The position numbers were made by a program, and so were the translations under genes. From Halieaceae bacterium UBA5085 (GTDB lineage Bacteria > Pseudomonadota > Gammaproteobacteria > Pseudomonadales > Halieaceae), in contig DIAF01000006.1 in NCBI GenBank assembly GCA_002414665.1, forward strand, positions 1,226 to 46,943: DNA of 45,718 nt, written 5' to 3'. The notes under the pieces are model-generated. The model was not told the origin of the DNA, did no database searches, and was given only the letters and a program-made list of their open reading frames with translations. Each line of letters starts with the position of its first letter. The first letter of the stretch is position 1. Of the stretch, positions 1 to 10,610 are shown one piece after another.

Positions 1-43
1 AGCGGCCATGTTAATGCATTTGAAGGGGTTTTGAACGTCATCC

Positions 44-820
44 ATGCTGACAATTGAACCGATACCGGCCTTCAACGACAACTATATCTGGCTGCTGCAC
101 GACGGCACCGCCTGTGCCGTTGTTGACCCCGGCGACGCCGAACCCGTGATCAATGTGCTGCAACAGCGCGGTCTGCAGTTGACCACCGTTCTGATCACCC
201 ACCACCATTTCGACCATGTCGGTGGCCTGCCCGCACTGCTGACGCATGCACAGCCCCGTGTTTACGGCCCGGAGAACCCCGCCATTGCCGGCATCACCCA
301 CCCCGTCGGCGCAGGGGACTCTGTGGAGGTGCTGGGCAGGACATTCAAGGTCATGGCCGTTCCGGGCCACACCCTGGATCATATCGCCTACTTCGGCGCC
401 GCCGCCGATGCGTCACCACCGCTGTTGTTCTGTGGGGACACTCTGTTTGCGGGTGGCTGCGGGCGTATGTTTGAAGGCACCGCACCGGTCATGCACGCCT
501 CGCTCAGCGCGCTGGCAGCCCTGCCCGCAGATACCCGGGTGTATTGCGCGCATGAGTACACACAGGCGAATCTGCGCTTTGCCGGCGCGGCCGAGCCGGA
601 TAACTCCGCGCTCGCCGAACGCACCCGTGCCGTTACCCGGCAACGGGCGCAGAATCAGCCGACGGTACCTTCGTCAATCGCCGTCGAGCGCGCCACCAAT
701 CCGTTTTTGCGCTGTGCTGAACCCGCCCTGATTGCCTCGCTCAAGCGGCAGGGAAAATGGCAGGGCGATGCACCCGAGTCGGTCTTTGCCGCGCTCCGAT
801 CGTGGAAAGACGAATTTTGA
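44..820 (+). CDS. gloB: Hydroxyacylglutathione hydrolase (glyoxalase II)
   Basis: Cytoplasmic metallo-beta-lactamase-fold enzyme that hydrolyses S-lactoylglutathione to lactate and glutathione, the second step of methylglyoxal detoxification. The 258-residue protein has the usual family length. It carries the binuclear metal motif THHHFDH at residues 52-58 (ligands His53, His55, Asp57, His58), a GHTLDH element near residue 107 and CGDTLF near residue 130, all typical of glyoxalase II. The N-terminus (MLTIEPIPAFNDNY) matches the family start, so the ATG at 44 is kept although no strong ribosome-binding site lies before it. The stop overlaps the TTG start of mltD by four bases (TTGA), and gloB next to mltD is also the E. 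coli order, which supports both calls. Confidence 0.96.
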   Translation: MLTIEPIPAFNDNYIWLLHDGTACAVVDPGDAEPVINVLQQRGLQLTTVLITHHHFDHVGGLPALLTHAQPRVYGPENPAIAGITHPVGAGDSVEVLGRTFKVMAVPGHTLDHIAYFGAAADASPPLLFCGDTLFAGGCGRMFEGTAPVMHASLSALAALPADTRVYCAHEYTQANLRFAGAAEPDNSALAERTRAVTRQRAQNQPTVPSSIAVERATNPFLRCAEPALIASLKRQGKWQGDAPESVFAALRSWKDEF

Positions 821-2184
821 ATATTTACAATAAAATCAGGGTTTTACGTTCTTTAATTCTAGTAATTTCTGGTTTTATTCTGATAACGGGTTGCCAGAGT
901 CTGCCCCAGGATGAACCCACCGAGTCAGCGAGCAGGGCTACGCTACCGGCAACCACAGTGGCGGCGCGACGCGGCCTCGAGAACCGCAGCCTGCGACTGC
1001 CCCACAGCAACCCGGAGGATCTCTGGGGACGCATTCAGCACGGCATGCAATGGCAGATTCCTGAAAACCCCCGGGTTGCCGATGCACGAGACTACTACCT
1101 GGGCCAGACGGCGGCACTGCAGCGCGTGCTCGCCGAGCGTGGGCAGCTTTATCTGCACTATATCGTAGAGGAAGTGGAACGCCGCGACATGCCGCTGGAA
1201 ATAGCCCTGCTGCCATTGGTAGAAAGCCAGCTGGATCCCTTCGCGGTATCGTCGCAGCAGGCAGTCGGCCTGTGGCAGATCATACCCAGCACCGGTAAAA
1301 CACTTGGCGTCAGCAGTGACTGGTGGTACGACGGGCGCCGGGACCTGCGTGACTCTACACGTGCGGCGCTGGACTATCTTGAATATCTGCACACCACACT
1401 GGGCGGCGACTGGCTCAATGCCCTCGCCGCCTACAACGGTGGCGTTGGTCGAGTCACGCGGGCGGTAGCAAGCAACGAGGCCCGGGGGCGACCGACAGAC
1501 TTCTGGTCCCTGCCCCTGCCGGGAGAAACCCGTAACTATGTGCCGCGCCTGCTGGCCCTGAGCAGCCTCATCGCAGAACCCGAGCGCTGGGGGCTGGAGC
1601 TGCCGCCGCTGCAGAACCGTCCCGCATTCGTGGCTGTCCCTACCGGGGGTCAGTTGGAGCTGGCGCGCGCAGCGCAGTTGGCAGGCGTACCCAAGGCCAG
1701 CTTGCACGCACTCAACCCCGGCCACCTGCGCTGGGCGACAGCACCGCAGGCGAAGGAGTTGCTGCTGCCGCCTGATCGGGCCGCCGCTTTTCAACAACAG
1801 CTGGCAAAGCTGGGTAAGGATGAGCGCGTACAGTGGGCCCACTACCGGGTACGCAGAGGCGATACCCTGAGCCGCATCGCGCGCCTCTATTCCACCCGGG
1901 TGGACCTGTTGCGCGAAGCCAACAACCTGAACAGTAATTTCATCCGCGAGGGCGCAACGCTGATGATTCCGCGCAGTGACGACGCCAACTTGAGCGTTGC
2001 CAGTCGCACCGGCGCCACCATGCCCACAGTGAAGGATTACAAAGTACGGCCCGGTGACTCGCTGTACAGGATTGCCGGCCGCTTCAAGGTCCGGGTGGAG
2101 GACATTCTCGCCTGGAACTCCCTGAATGCACGCTCACCGATTTTTCCGGGGCAACAACTGACGCTCTATGTCGGGGGCGGCTGA
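817..2184 (+). CDS. mltD: Membrane-bound lytic murein transglycosylase D
   Basis: Outer-membrane lipoprotein that cleaves peptidoglycan glycan strands with formation of 1,6-anhydro-muropeptides. From the TTG at 817 the protein has 455 residues. A lipoprotein signal peptide ends in the lipobox ITGC (Cys26). An SLT domain has the catalytic Glu near residue 136 in LLPLVESQLDP, followed by AVGLWQIIPSTGK. Two LysM peptidoglycan-binding repeats lie at about 341-385 and 406-453 (RRGDTLSRIA and RPGDSLYRIA). I chose TTG because GGAAAG at 804-809 sits seven bases upstream, the TTGA overlap couples it to gloB, and it gives a proper short signal peptide; an in-frame ATG at 757 would add 20 unlikely residues. 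The signal-peptide codons are strikingly AT-rich compared with the surrounding sequence. The end overlaps rlmG by 17 bases. Confidence 0.95.
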   Translation: MNIYNKIRVLRSLILVISGFILITGCQSLPQDEPTESASRATLPATTVAARRGLENRSLRLPHSNPEDLWGRIQHGMQWQIPENPRVADARDYYLGQTAALQRVLAERGQLYLHYIVEEVERRDMPLEIALLPLVESQLDPFAVSSQQAVGLWQIIPSTGKTLGVSSDWWYDGRRDLRDSTRAALDYLEYLHTTLGGDWLNALAAYNGGVGRVTRAVASNEARGRPTDFWSLPLPGETRNYVPRLLALSSLIAEPERWGLELPPLQNRPAFVAVPTGGQLELARAAQLAGVPKASLHALNPGHLRWATAPQAKELLLPPDRAAAFQQQLAKLGKDERVQWAHYRVRRGDTLSRIARLYSTRVDLLREANNLNSNFIREGATLMIPRSDDANLSVASRTGATMPTVKDYKVRPGDSLYRIAGRFKVRVEDILAWNSLNARSPIFPGQQLTLYVGGG

Positions 2185-3331
2185 CCCTCTGAGACCCGGT
2201 GCACTTGCGGTCTGCCAATCTGCACTGGGCGACTACGCATTGCAGCGCTATCCCGCGCGTCGCAATGAGCAACTGCGCGCGTGGACTGGGGCAGACATGC
2301 TGCTGCTGGACGCGGTGGCCGCCCTGTCATCACGGCCAGCTGCGGCGCTGGTGGTCAACGATGAGCACGGTGCCCTCTGCACCGCGCTGTCAGGCTGCGG
2401 CATCGCCACAACCCTGTGGACCGACTCCGCGCTGTCTGCCCGCGCCAGCGCGCTGAACGCAACGCACAACAGTTTACCGCAACCAGAGATTCTCTGGAGC
2501 ACGCAGCAACCCCAGACTAGCCCCCAGCTGGTGCTGCTGCGCATTCCCAAGCAAAAGGCCTTGCTGGAGCAGCAGTTGGCGACCCTGGCCGGCGTACTGC
2601 AGCCTGGCTCGCTGCTTCTGGCTGCCGCCATGGACAAGCACACACCCGCAAGCCTGGAGCGGGAGCTCGCTCACTGGATAGGCCCGACGACGCGCGAGCG
2701 TGGCCGTCTCAAGGCGCATCTCTGGCGCACACAGGGTGGATTGCAGGCAGCGCCTGCAGCGCCGGATACCGGTGGCCGGTATGCCTGTGAGGTGCTGGGC
2801 ATAACGCTGTATTCGGCGGCCAATGTCTTCAGCCGGGACGGCCTGGATATCGGCACGCGGTTTCTTCTCGACCAGCTGCCACGGCTGCGCCCGGTGTCCC
2901 GCGCCGTCGATCTGGCTTGCGGCAACGGTGTCATTGGCCTGGCCGCGCTACAGGCCGGGCTGGCGGATACGATGTGGTTCTGCGACGAATCTGCCCAGGC
3001 CATCGCGTCAGCGCAGGTCAATGCCGGCCGCTTGCTAAACACCGCCATCGACAGGGCCAGGTTCCTGCATGGCGACGGCCTGCTGGATTGGTCGGATGAG
3101 GCCCCCGAACTCATATTGTGCAACCCGCCTTTTCACATCCAGCACACTGTGGACGACTTTGTCGGACGCCGCCTGATACTGCAGGCGGCGCAAACACTGG
3201 CGCCAGGTGGCGCTCTGTGCATGGTGGCTAACCGGCACCTGGATTACCGCGCCGCTTTACGGCCGGGATTCCGGCACTGGCAGGTTCTGGCGGAAAACCG
3301 CAAATTCCGCGTCTACCTTGCCGAGCACTGA
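2168..3331 (+). CDS. rlmG: 23S rRNA (guanine-N2) methyltransferase, RlmG type
   Basis: SAM-dependent methyltransferase of the RsmC/RlmG group; RlmG makes m2G1835 in 23S rRNA. The 387-residue protein has the two-part build of this group: a degenerate N-terminal methyltransferase-like half (about 1-180) and a catalytic C-terminal half. The SAM-binding loop is AVDLACGNGVIGLAAL and the catalytic tetrapeptide NPPF is at residues 319-322, followed by HIQH. The ending (VANRHLDY, then NRKFRVYLAEH) resembles E. coli RlmG (378 residues) more than RsmC, hence the name. The ATG lies inside the end of mltD (17-base overlap), so translation is probably coupled. RsmC remains the main alternative. Confidence 0.85.
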   Translation: MSGAADPLRPGALAVCQSALGDYALQRYPARRNEQLRAWTGADMLLLDAVAALSSRPAAALVVNDEHGALCTALSGCGIATTLWTDSALSARASALNATHNSLPQPEILWSTQQPQTSPQLVLLRIPKQKALLEQQLATLAGVLQPGSLLLAAAMDKHTPASLERELAHWIGPTTRERGRLKAHLWRTQGGLQAAPAAPDTGGRYACEVLGITLYSAANVFSRDGLDIGTRFLLDQLPRLRPVSRAVDLACGNGVIGLAALQAGLADTMWFCDESAQAIASAQVNAGRLLNTAIDRARFLHGDGLLDWSDEAPELILCNPPFHIQHTVDDFVGRRLILQAAQTLAPGGALCMVANRHLDYRAALRPGFRHWQVLAENRKFRVYLAEH

Positions 3332-3453
3332 GAGGGGTATGATTTGTTGGACAACCGACGGGTCGTTGCCCGGCCACCGCCGGCCCCGCTGCTAGCCGCA
3401 CCCGCATCTTGCTAGAGTGACGCGAGACATAAGATTGCCAAGGGAGTCCCGCT

Positions 3454-4323
3454 GTGAAGTTTGTCCTCTCCACATCGTTCAGCACGGTTTCACATCTCAC
3501 ACACATCGCACCTGTGGCGGACGAGTACGGCTGGGAGGCCATGTCCTTCTCGGACCATGTGGTCCACCCGGAAGAAATCAGCCAACCCTACCCCTACACC
3601 GAGGACGGAAGTCGCCGCTGGGGCGCGTTCACCGACTGGCCCGACCCCTGGGTAGTGATCGGCGCCCTGGCCACCATCACCAAGCGCCTGCGCTTCACCA
3701 CCAATATTTTCGTGCTGCCGATGCGCAACCCGTTCCTTGTGGCCAAGGCGATCAGCACCGCTGCCATTGTGTCCGACAACCGGGTAACGCCGGCCTTCGG
3801 TGTCGGCTGGTCCGCGGACGAATTTTCGTTGATGCAGCAGGATTTCAAGACCCGCGGCAAGCGCACCGACGAGATGCTGGAGGTCATGCGCCTGCTCTGG
3901 ACCGGTGAAATGGTGGAGTACCACGGCCAGTACTACGATTTTGATCGACTGGAAATGAATCCCGCACCCAGCGCGCGCATCCCGTTCTGGATCGGCGGTA
4001 TATCCGACCCGGCGATGCGCCGGGCCGCGCGCCTCGCGGACGGCTGGGTCACCGACCTGCAACCCTCGAGCGAAATTATCGACAGCATCGAACGTATTCG
4101 CCAATGGCGCAGGGAGTACGGGCGCGAGAATGAACCTTTTGAGGTCATGGCCACCCCCAACGACGCCTGGGACGCCGACGGCTACCGGCGCCTTGAAGAT
4201 GCCGGGGTCACCCACATTCTCACCATGCCCTGGATGTTCTATCACGGAGAGACGGAAGATCTCGCGCAGAAGATCGATGGCGTCAAACGCTATGCTGACG
4301 AGGTTATCGCCCCGCTCTCCTGA
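3454..4323 (+). CDS. LLM-class flavin-dependent oxidoreductase
   Basis: Luciferase-like (TIM-barrel) oxidoreductase of 289 residues. It resembles the group often named 'probable F420-dependent LLM oxidoreductase': MKFVLSTSFSTV at the start, WVVIGALATITKRLRFTTNI, the FGVGWSADEF segment, and FWIGGISDPAMRRAARLADGW near residue 180. The start is a GTG with AGGGAG at 3441-3446, seven bases upstream. It stands alone between rlmG (122-base gap) and the DAHP synthase (110-base gap), so the neighbours give no substrate. Whether it uses FMN or coenzyme F420 cannot be told from sequence; F420 is uncommon in gammaproteobacteria, so FMN is equally possible. Confidence 0.85.
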   Translation: MKFVLSTSFSTVSHLTHIAPVADEYGWEAMSFSDHVVHPEEISQPYPYTEDGSRRWGAFTDWPDPWVVIGALATITKRLRFTTNIFVLPMRNPFLVAKAISTAAIVSDNRVTPAFGVGWSADEFSLMQQDFKTRGKRTDEMLEVMRLLWTGEMVEYHGQYYDFDRLEMNPAPSARIPFWIGGISDPAMRRAARLADGWVTDLQPSSEIIDSIERIRQWRREYGRENEPFEVMATPNDAWDADGYRRLEDAGVTHILTMPWMFYHGETEDLAQKIDGVKRYADEVIAPLS

Positions 4324-4339
4324 CCGCGCACAGGGCACT

Positions 4340-4369
4340 TTCTGTTCAAAGCCGCGACGCTGCTATAGA
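4340..4369 (+). promoter_or_regulatory. Candidate promoter for the DAHP synthase gene
   Basis: A good -10-like element, TATAGA (4364-4369, within CTATAGAATG), lies 64 bases before the ATG. The -35 at 4340-4345 (TTCTGT, 18-base spacer) is poor. No TyrR-box-like palindrome is visible in the gap. Confidence 0.35.
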
Positions 4370-4433
4370 ATGCAGCGCCTCAGCGGCCAGCATCCGTGCG
4401 ACCGCCAGAAGCCAGTCATCAGGTAACTACGTC

Positions 4434-5513
4434 ATGAGTCATACGGAAGTCTACAACGTCAACGTCGCGTCACAGGACGTGCTGATCACACCTGCCAGGC
4501 TGAAGCAGGCCCTGCCGATGAGCCCCGCGGCACGCGCGCAGGTTACCGACAGCCGCGAAGTCATCGAGAACATTCTCGACCGCAAGGATCACCGACTGTT
4601 CGTCGTTGTCGGCCCCTGCTCTATTCACGACGTCAATGCGGCCATGGAATACGCAGGTCGCCTGAAGGCACTGGCGGATGAGCTGCAGGACACGCTGTAC
4701 ATCGTGATGCGCGTGTACTTCGAGAAACCCCGCACCACGGTGGGCTGGAAGGGCCTGGTTAACGACCCCTATCTGGACGATTCTTTCAAGATTGAAGAGG
4801 GTTTGCACATAGGTCGCAAGCTGCTGCTGGATATTCTGGAACTGGGCCTGCCCACTGCCACCGAAGCCCTGGACCCGATATCACCCCAGTACCTGCAGGA
4901 TCTGATCAGCTGGTCGGCGATTGGTGCACGCACCACGGAGTCACAAACTCACCGGGAAATGGCCAGCGGCCTGTCTTCGGCAGTCGGCTTCAAGAACGGC
5001 ACGGACGGCGGCCTGACAGTGGCCAGCAATGCGCTGAATTCAGTCTCCAAACCGCACCGCTTTCTCGGTATTAATGGCGACGGCGAGGTGGCCGTGATCA
5101 CAACGCGCGGCAACCGCTACGGCCATATCGTTCTGCGGGGTGGCAGCAACGGGCCCAACTACGACTCGGTGCACATCAAACTTTGCGAGGAAGCCCTGCA
5201 GAAGGCAGGCGTACCGCTGAATATCATGGTGGATTGCAGCCACGCCAATTCCAACAAGCAGCCGGAATTACAGCCCCTCGTGGTAGAAAACGTCGGCAAC
5301 CAGATTCTGGAAGGCAATCGCTCTATTGTCGGGCTGATGATTGAAAGTCACCTTAACCCGGGCAGCCAGTCCATACCGGAGAAGCTTGAGGACTTGCAGT
5401 ATGGGGTTTCGATAACCGACGGCTGCATCGGCTGGGAGGACACAGAGCGCTGCCTGCGCAAACTGCACGCCGCCCTTCGCGAAGCCCTGCCCCGGCGCCT
5501 CGCGAGCGCCTGA
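4434..5513 (+). CDS. aroF: 3-deoxy-7-phosphoheptulonate (DAHP) synthase, class I, tyrosine type
   Basis: First enzyme of the shikimate pathway: condenses phosphoenolpyruvate and erythrose 4-phosphate. The 359-residue protein shows the class I hallmarks GPCSIHD (about residues 62-68), MRVYFEKPRTTVGWKG, SAIGARTTESQTHREMASGL, VGFKNGTDG, HIVLRGG, and DCSHANSNKQ, and ends with the conserved DGCIGWEDT. The N-terminal segment (VLITPARLKQALPMSP) and PHRFLGI resemble the E. coli tyrosine-inhibited AroF more than AroG or AroH; the feedback specificity is an inference from that likeness. It is followed by a convergent nfuA. Its product ultimately feeds the trp genes at 35033-37738. Confidence 0.95.
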   Translation: MSHTEVYNVNVASQDVLITPARLKQALPMSPAARAQVTDSREVIENILDRKDHRLFVVVGPCSIHDVNAAMEYAGRLKALADELQDTLYIVMRVYFEKPRTTVGWKGLVNDPYLDDSFKIEEGLHIGRKLLLDILELGLPTATEALDPISPQYLQDLISWSAIGARTTESQTHREMASGLSSAVGFKNGTDGGLTVASNALNSVSKPHRFLGINGDGEVAVITTRGNRYGHIVLRGGSNGPNYDSVHIKLCEEALQKAGVPLNIMVDCSHANSNKQPELQPLVVENVGNQILEGNRSIVGLMIESHLNPGSQSIPEKLEDLQYGVSITDGCIGWEDTERCLRKLHAALREALPRRLASA

Positions 5514-5529
5514 AGCGGGATCACCCGCT
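5514..5529. terminator. Short hairpin between convergent genes
   Basis: AGCGGG-ATCA-CCCGCT is a perfect 6-bp stem with a 4-base loop right after the aroF stop and 8 bases before the nfuA stop on the other strand. There is no T-run on either side, so it is at best a weak bidirectional terminator. Confidence 0.3.
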
Positions 5530-5537
5530 GGCGCTGA

Positions 5538-6113
5538 TCAATAGTAGGCGTTGCTGCGGTCTGAGTGATCGGTGGTATCGCGCACCCCGCGGAGTTCCGG
5601 AAGTTGCTCCAGCAGCGTCTTTTCCACGCCCCCCTTGAGGGTCTGGTCCACCATGCCGCAGCCCTGGCAGCCGCCACCGAATTTGAGGATCGCGTAAGGA
5701 TCCGGTGTCAACTCGACCAGGCTGACTTCCCCGCCGTGGGCGGCAAGGGCCGGGTTCACCTCGTTGTAGAGGATGTAATTGATCCTGTCCTCCAGAGGGC
5801 TGTTTTCATCCACACGCGGCAGCTTGGCATTGGGTGCCTTGATCGTAAGCTGGCCGCCCATGCGGTCCTTGGCGTAGTCAACCAGGGCATCCTCCAGGAA
5901 AGGCAGGCTGCGGGCATCGAACCAGGCGGTAATAGCGCCGAACTCGCGCTTTTCATCGCCTTCGACAATGTCGCTTTCTCGGCAATAGGCGATGCAGGTT
6001 TCCGCCTTGGGGGTTCCGGGCTGATTGATGAATACCCGGACACCCAGGGCGTCTTCCTGCTTGGCAAGCAGCTCCGCCAGATATCCCTGCGCTGATTCCG
6101 TGATGGTAACCAT
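5538..6113 (-). CDS. nfuA: Fe-S cluster carrier protein NfuA
   Basis: Carries and delivers [4Fe-4S] clusters to apoproteins, especially under oxidative or iron stress. The 191 residues comprise a degenerate A-type (HesB/IscA-like) N-terminal domain (about 1-95) and a C-terminal Nfu domain. The cluster-binding pair Cys149-x-x-Cys152 lies in GGGCQGCGMVD, the same positions as in E. coli NfuA. The N-terminal domain lacks the full IscA cysteine set, as is normal for NfuA. A GGAAG sequence precedes the ATG. The gene is divergent from metH and convergent with aroF. A probable IscR type 1 operator lies 10 bases upstream of the start codon, suggesting repression when Fe-S clusters are abundant. Confidence 0.97.
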   Translation of the reverse strand: MVTITESAQGYLAELLAKQEDALGVRVFINQPGTPKAETCIAYCRESDIVEGDEKREFGAITAWFDARSLPFLEDALVDYAKDRMGGQLTIKAPNAKLPRVDENSPLEDRINYILYNEVNPALAAHGGEVSLVELTPDPYAILKFGGGCQGCGMVDQTLKGGVEKTLLEQLPELRGVRDTTDHSDRSNAYY

Positions 6114-6123
6114 GAACCTCTTC

Positions 6124-6148
6124 CATTCCGAGTAAATTGGTCAAGTAT
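6124..6148 (-). promoter_or_regulatory. Predicted IscR type 1 binding site at nfuA
   Basis: Read on the minus strand, the 25 bases begin ATACTTGACC, continue AATTT and end ACTCGGAATG. The E. coli type 1 IscR consensus, as I recall it, is the half-sites ATASYYGACTR and YAGTCRRSTAT around three A/T bases. By eye 19 of 25 positions agree, including nearly the whole left half and the central A/T core. The weak positions are the outer right edge. A -10-like TAGAAT (forward 6147-6152) overlaps its upstream end, the geometry of a repressor site. Confidence 0.5.
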
Positions 6149-6279
6149 TCTAGCAAAGATCTCGGGAACAGTGCGAGCGTAAATCCAGCAGCCCACCCGA
6201 GAGGCAATATCTGTTAAGATTGCCCGCTTTTTACAGGCCGGCTGCTGCTGCACCGGTGTCTCGACAAACAGGTACAGAC

Positions 6280-9969
<3,690 letters not shown>

Positions 9970-10016
9970 CCCTGTGCATACAAAGAACATCAAACCTGAA
10001 TAAGGAGTCGACAACC

Positions 10017-10265
10017 ATGTCTGAGCCGGCTGAGACACGGCAAGCAACCCCGGGCGAGAGCAAACACAAGCCCCCCCTGCGTCCCTGGCAGGTGATCAGT
10101 AGCGTGTTTGCCGCAGGCCTGGGCGTACAGAGTAGTCGCAACAGGGAAAGAGACTTCAGTCAGGGCCGGATCGGCGTGTTTATCGCCGCCGGCCTGATAT
10201 TTACAATACTGTTTATTGTTGTCGTGGTGGCTGTAGTGCAGATCGTCGTCAGCCGAGCCGCCTAA
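10017..10265 (+). CDS. DUF2970 family small membrane protein
   Basis: An 82-residue protein with a polar N-terminus, a KPPLRPWQVISSVFAAGLGVQ segment typical of DUF2970, a short charged region (RNRERDFSQGR) and one strong C-terminal membrane helix (about residues 53-78). Function unknown. The start is ATG 10017, with AAGGAG at 10002-10007, nine bases upstream; an upstream in-frame start at 9942 would overlap metH. It probably shares the metH transcript (47-base gap). Its TAA stop overlaps the stop of a convergent 37-residue ORF in the sequence CTAA. Confidence 0.85.
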   Translation: MSEPAETRQATPGESKHKPPLRPWQVISSVFAAGLGVQSSRNRERDFSQGRIGVFIAAGLIFTILFIVVVVAVVQIVVSRAA

Positions 10266-10375
10266 CCCGGCATGGCAGCGAGCCACAGGTACAGTGCAAA
10301 CACCACGATGCTGATGATGGCAGTAGCGGCGATGGCATCTGCCATCCCGTCATTGTGGTTCGTGGATCCGGACAT
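10262..10375 (-). CDS. 37-residue single-pass membrane protein (hypothetical)
   Basis: Small ORF of 37 codons. The minus-strand translation starts MSGSTNHNDGMADAIAAT, continues with a hydrophobic stretch of about 20 residues (IISIVVFALYLWLAA) and ends MPG. An AGGAG (forward 10384-10388) lies eight bases before the ATG, the right place for a ribosome-binding site. The N-terminus is polar and the rest is a clean membrane segment, as in other bacterial small membrane proteins. It is convergent with the DUF2970 gene and shares stop-codon bases with it. No function is recognised; the call rests on ribosome-binding site, composition and position. Confidence 0.6.
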   Translation of the reverse strand: MSGSTNHNDGMADAIAATAIISIVVFALYLWLAAMPG

Positions 10376-10517
10376 AGGTAGCGCTCCTGAGAAGTCATGG
10401 TTACCGGCCAAGCCGGGGCCTGGCGCTGGCGATTATAGCAGGAAACCCCGCCTTTCCAACGGACCCACACCCGCCACAGGGACTGTCGAAGCCGTGCCCG
10501 CCGGCCCGGGATTCGGG

Positions 10518-10546
10518 TTCTAATCTTATAAAAAATCAGCATAATT
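10518..10546 (+). promoter_or_regulatory. AT-rich tract upstream of the sulfite reductase gene
   Basis: An AT-rich block (TTATAAAAAAT, then CATAAT at 10540-10545) stands out in GC-rich sequence about 65-90 bases before the ATG. CATAAT could be a -10 with TTCTAA (10518-10523) as a weak -35, 16-base spacer. CysB-activated promoters usually have such weak -35 elements and AT-rich upstream DNA, but CysB sites are too loose to call by eye. Confidence 0.3.
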
Positions 10547-10610
10547 CGGCGCAGCACTTTCTGGTAAGGTAGCGCCTCGCAATTCTGGCGGCAGGTGACA
10601 GGGCCCATCG

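Noticed and set aside
1..9. Possible start of a divergent minus-strand gene (ATG-GCC-GCT) at the left edge
   Set aside because: Only three codons are visible and there is no ribosome-binding site; a methyltransferase often sits there, but nothing supports it.
3332..3453. Promoter for the LLM gene (TTGCTA and TAAGAT) and hairpins after rlmG
   Set aside because: The spacer is 15 bases and the predicted start falls in the ribosome-binding site; the hairpins are short or bulged.
6114..6279. Possible SAH, SAM or cobalamin riboswitch before metH
   Set aside because: The 166-base gap lacks the conserved boxes I know for these classes; a TAAGAT at 6215-6220 has no partner -35.
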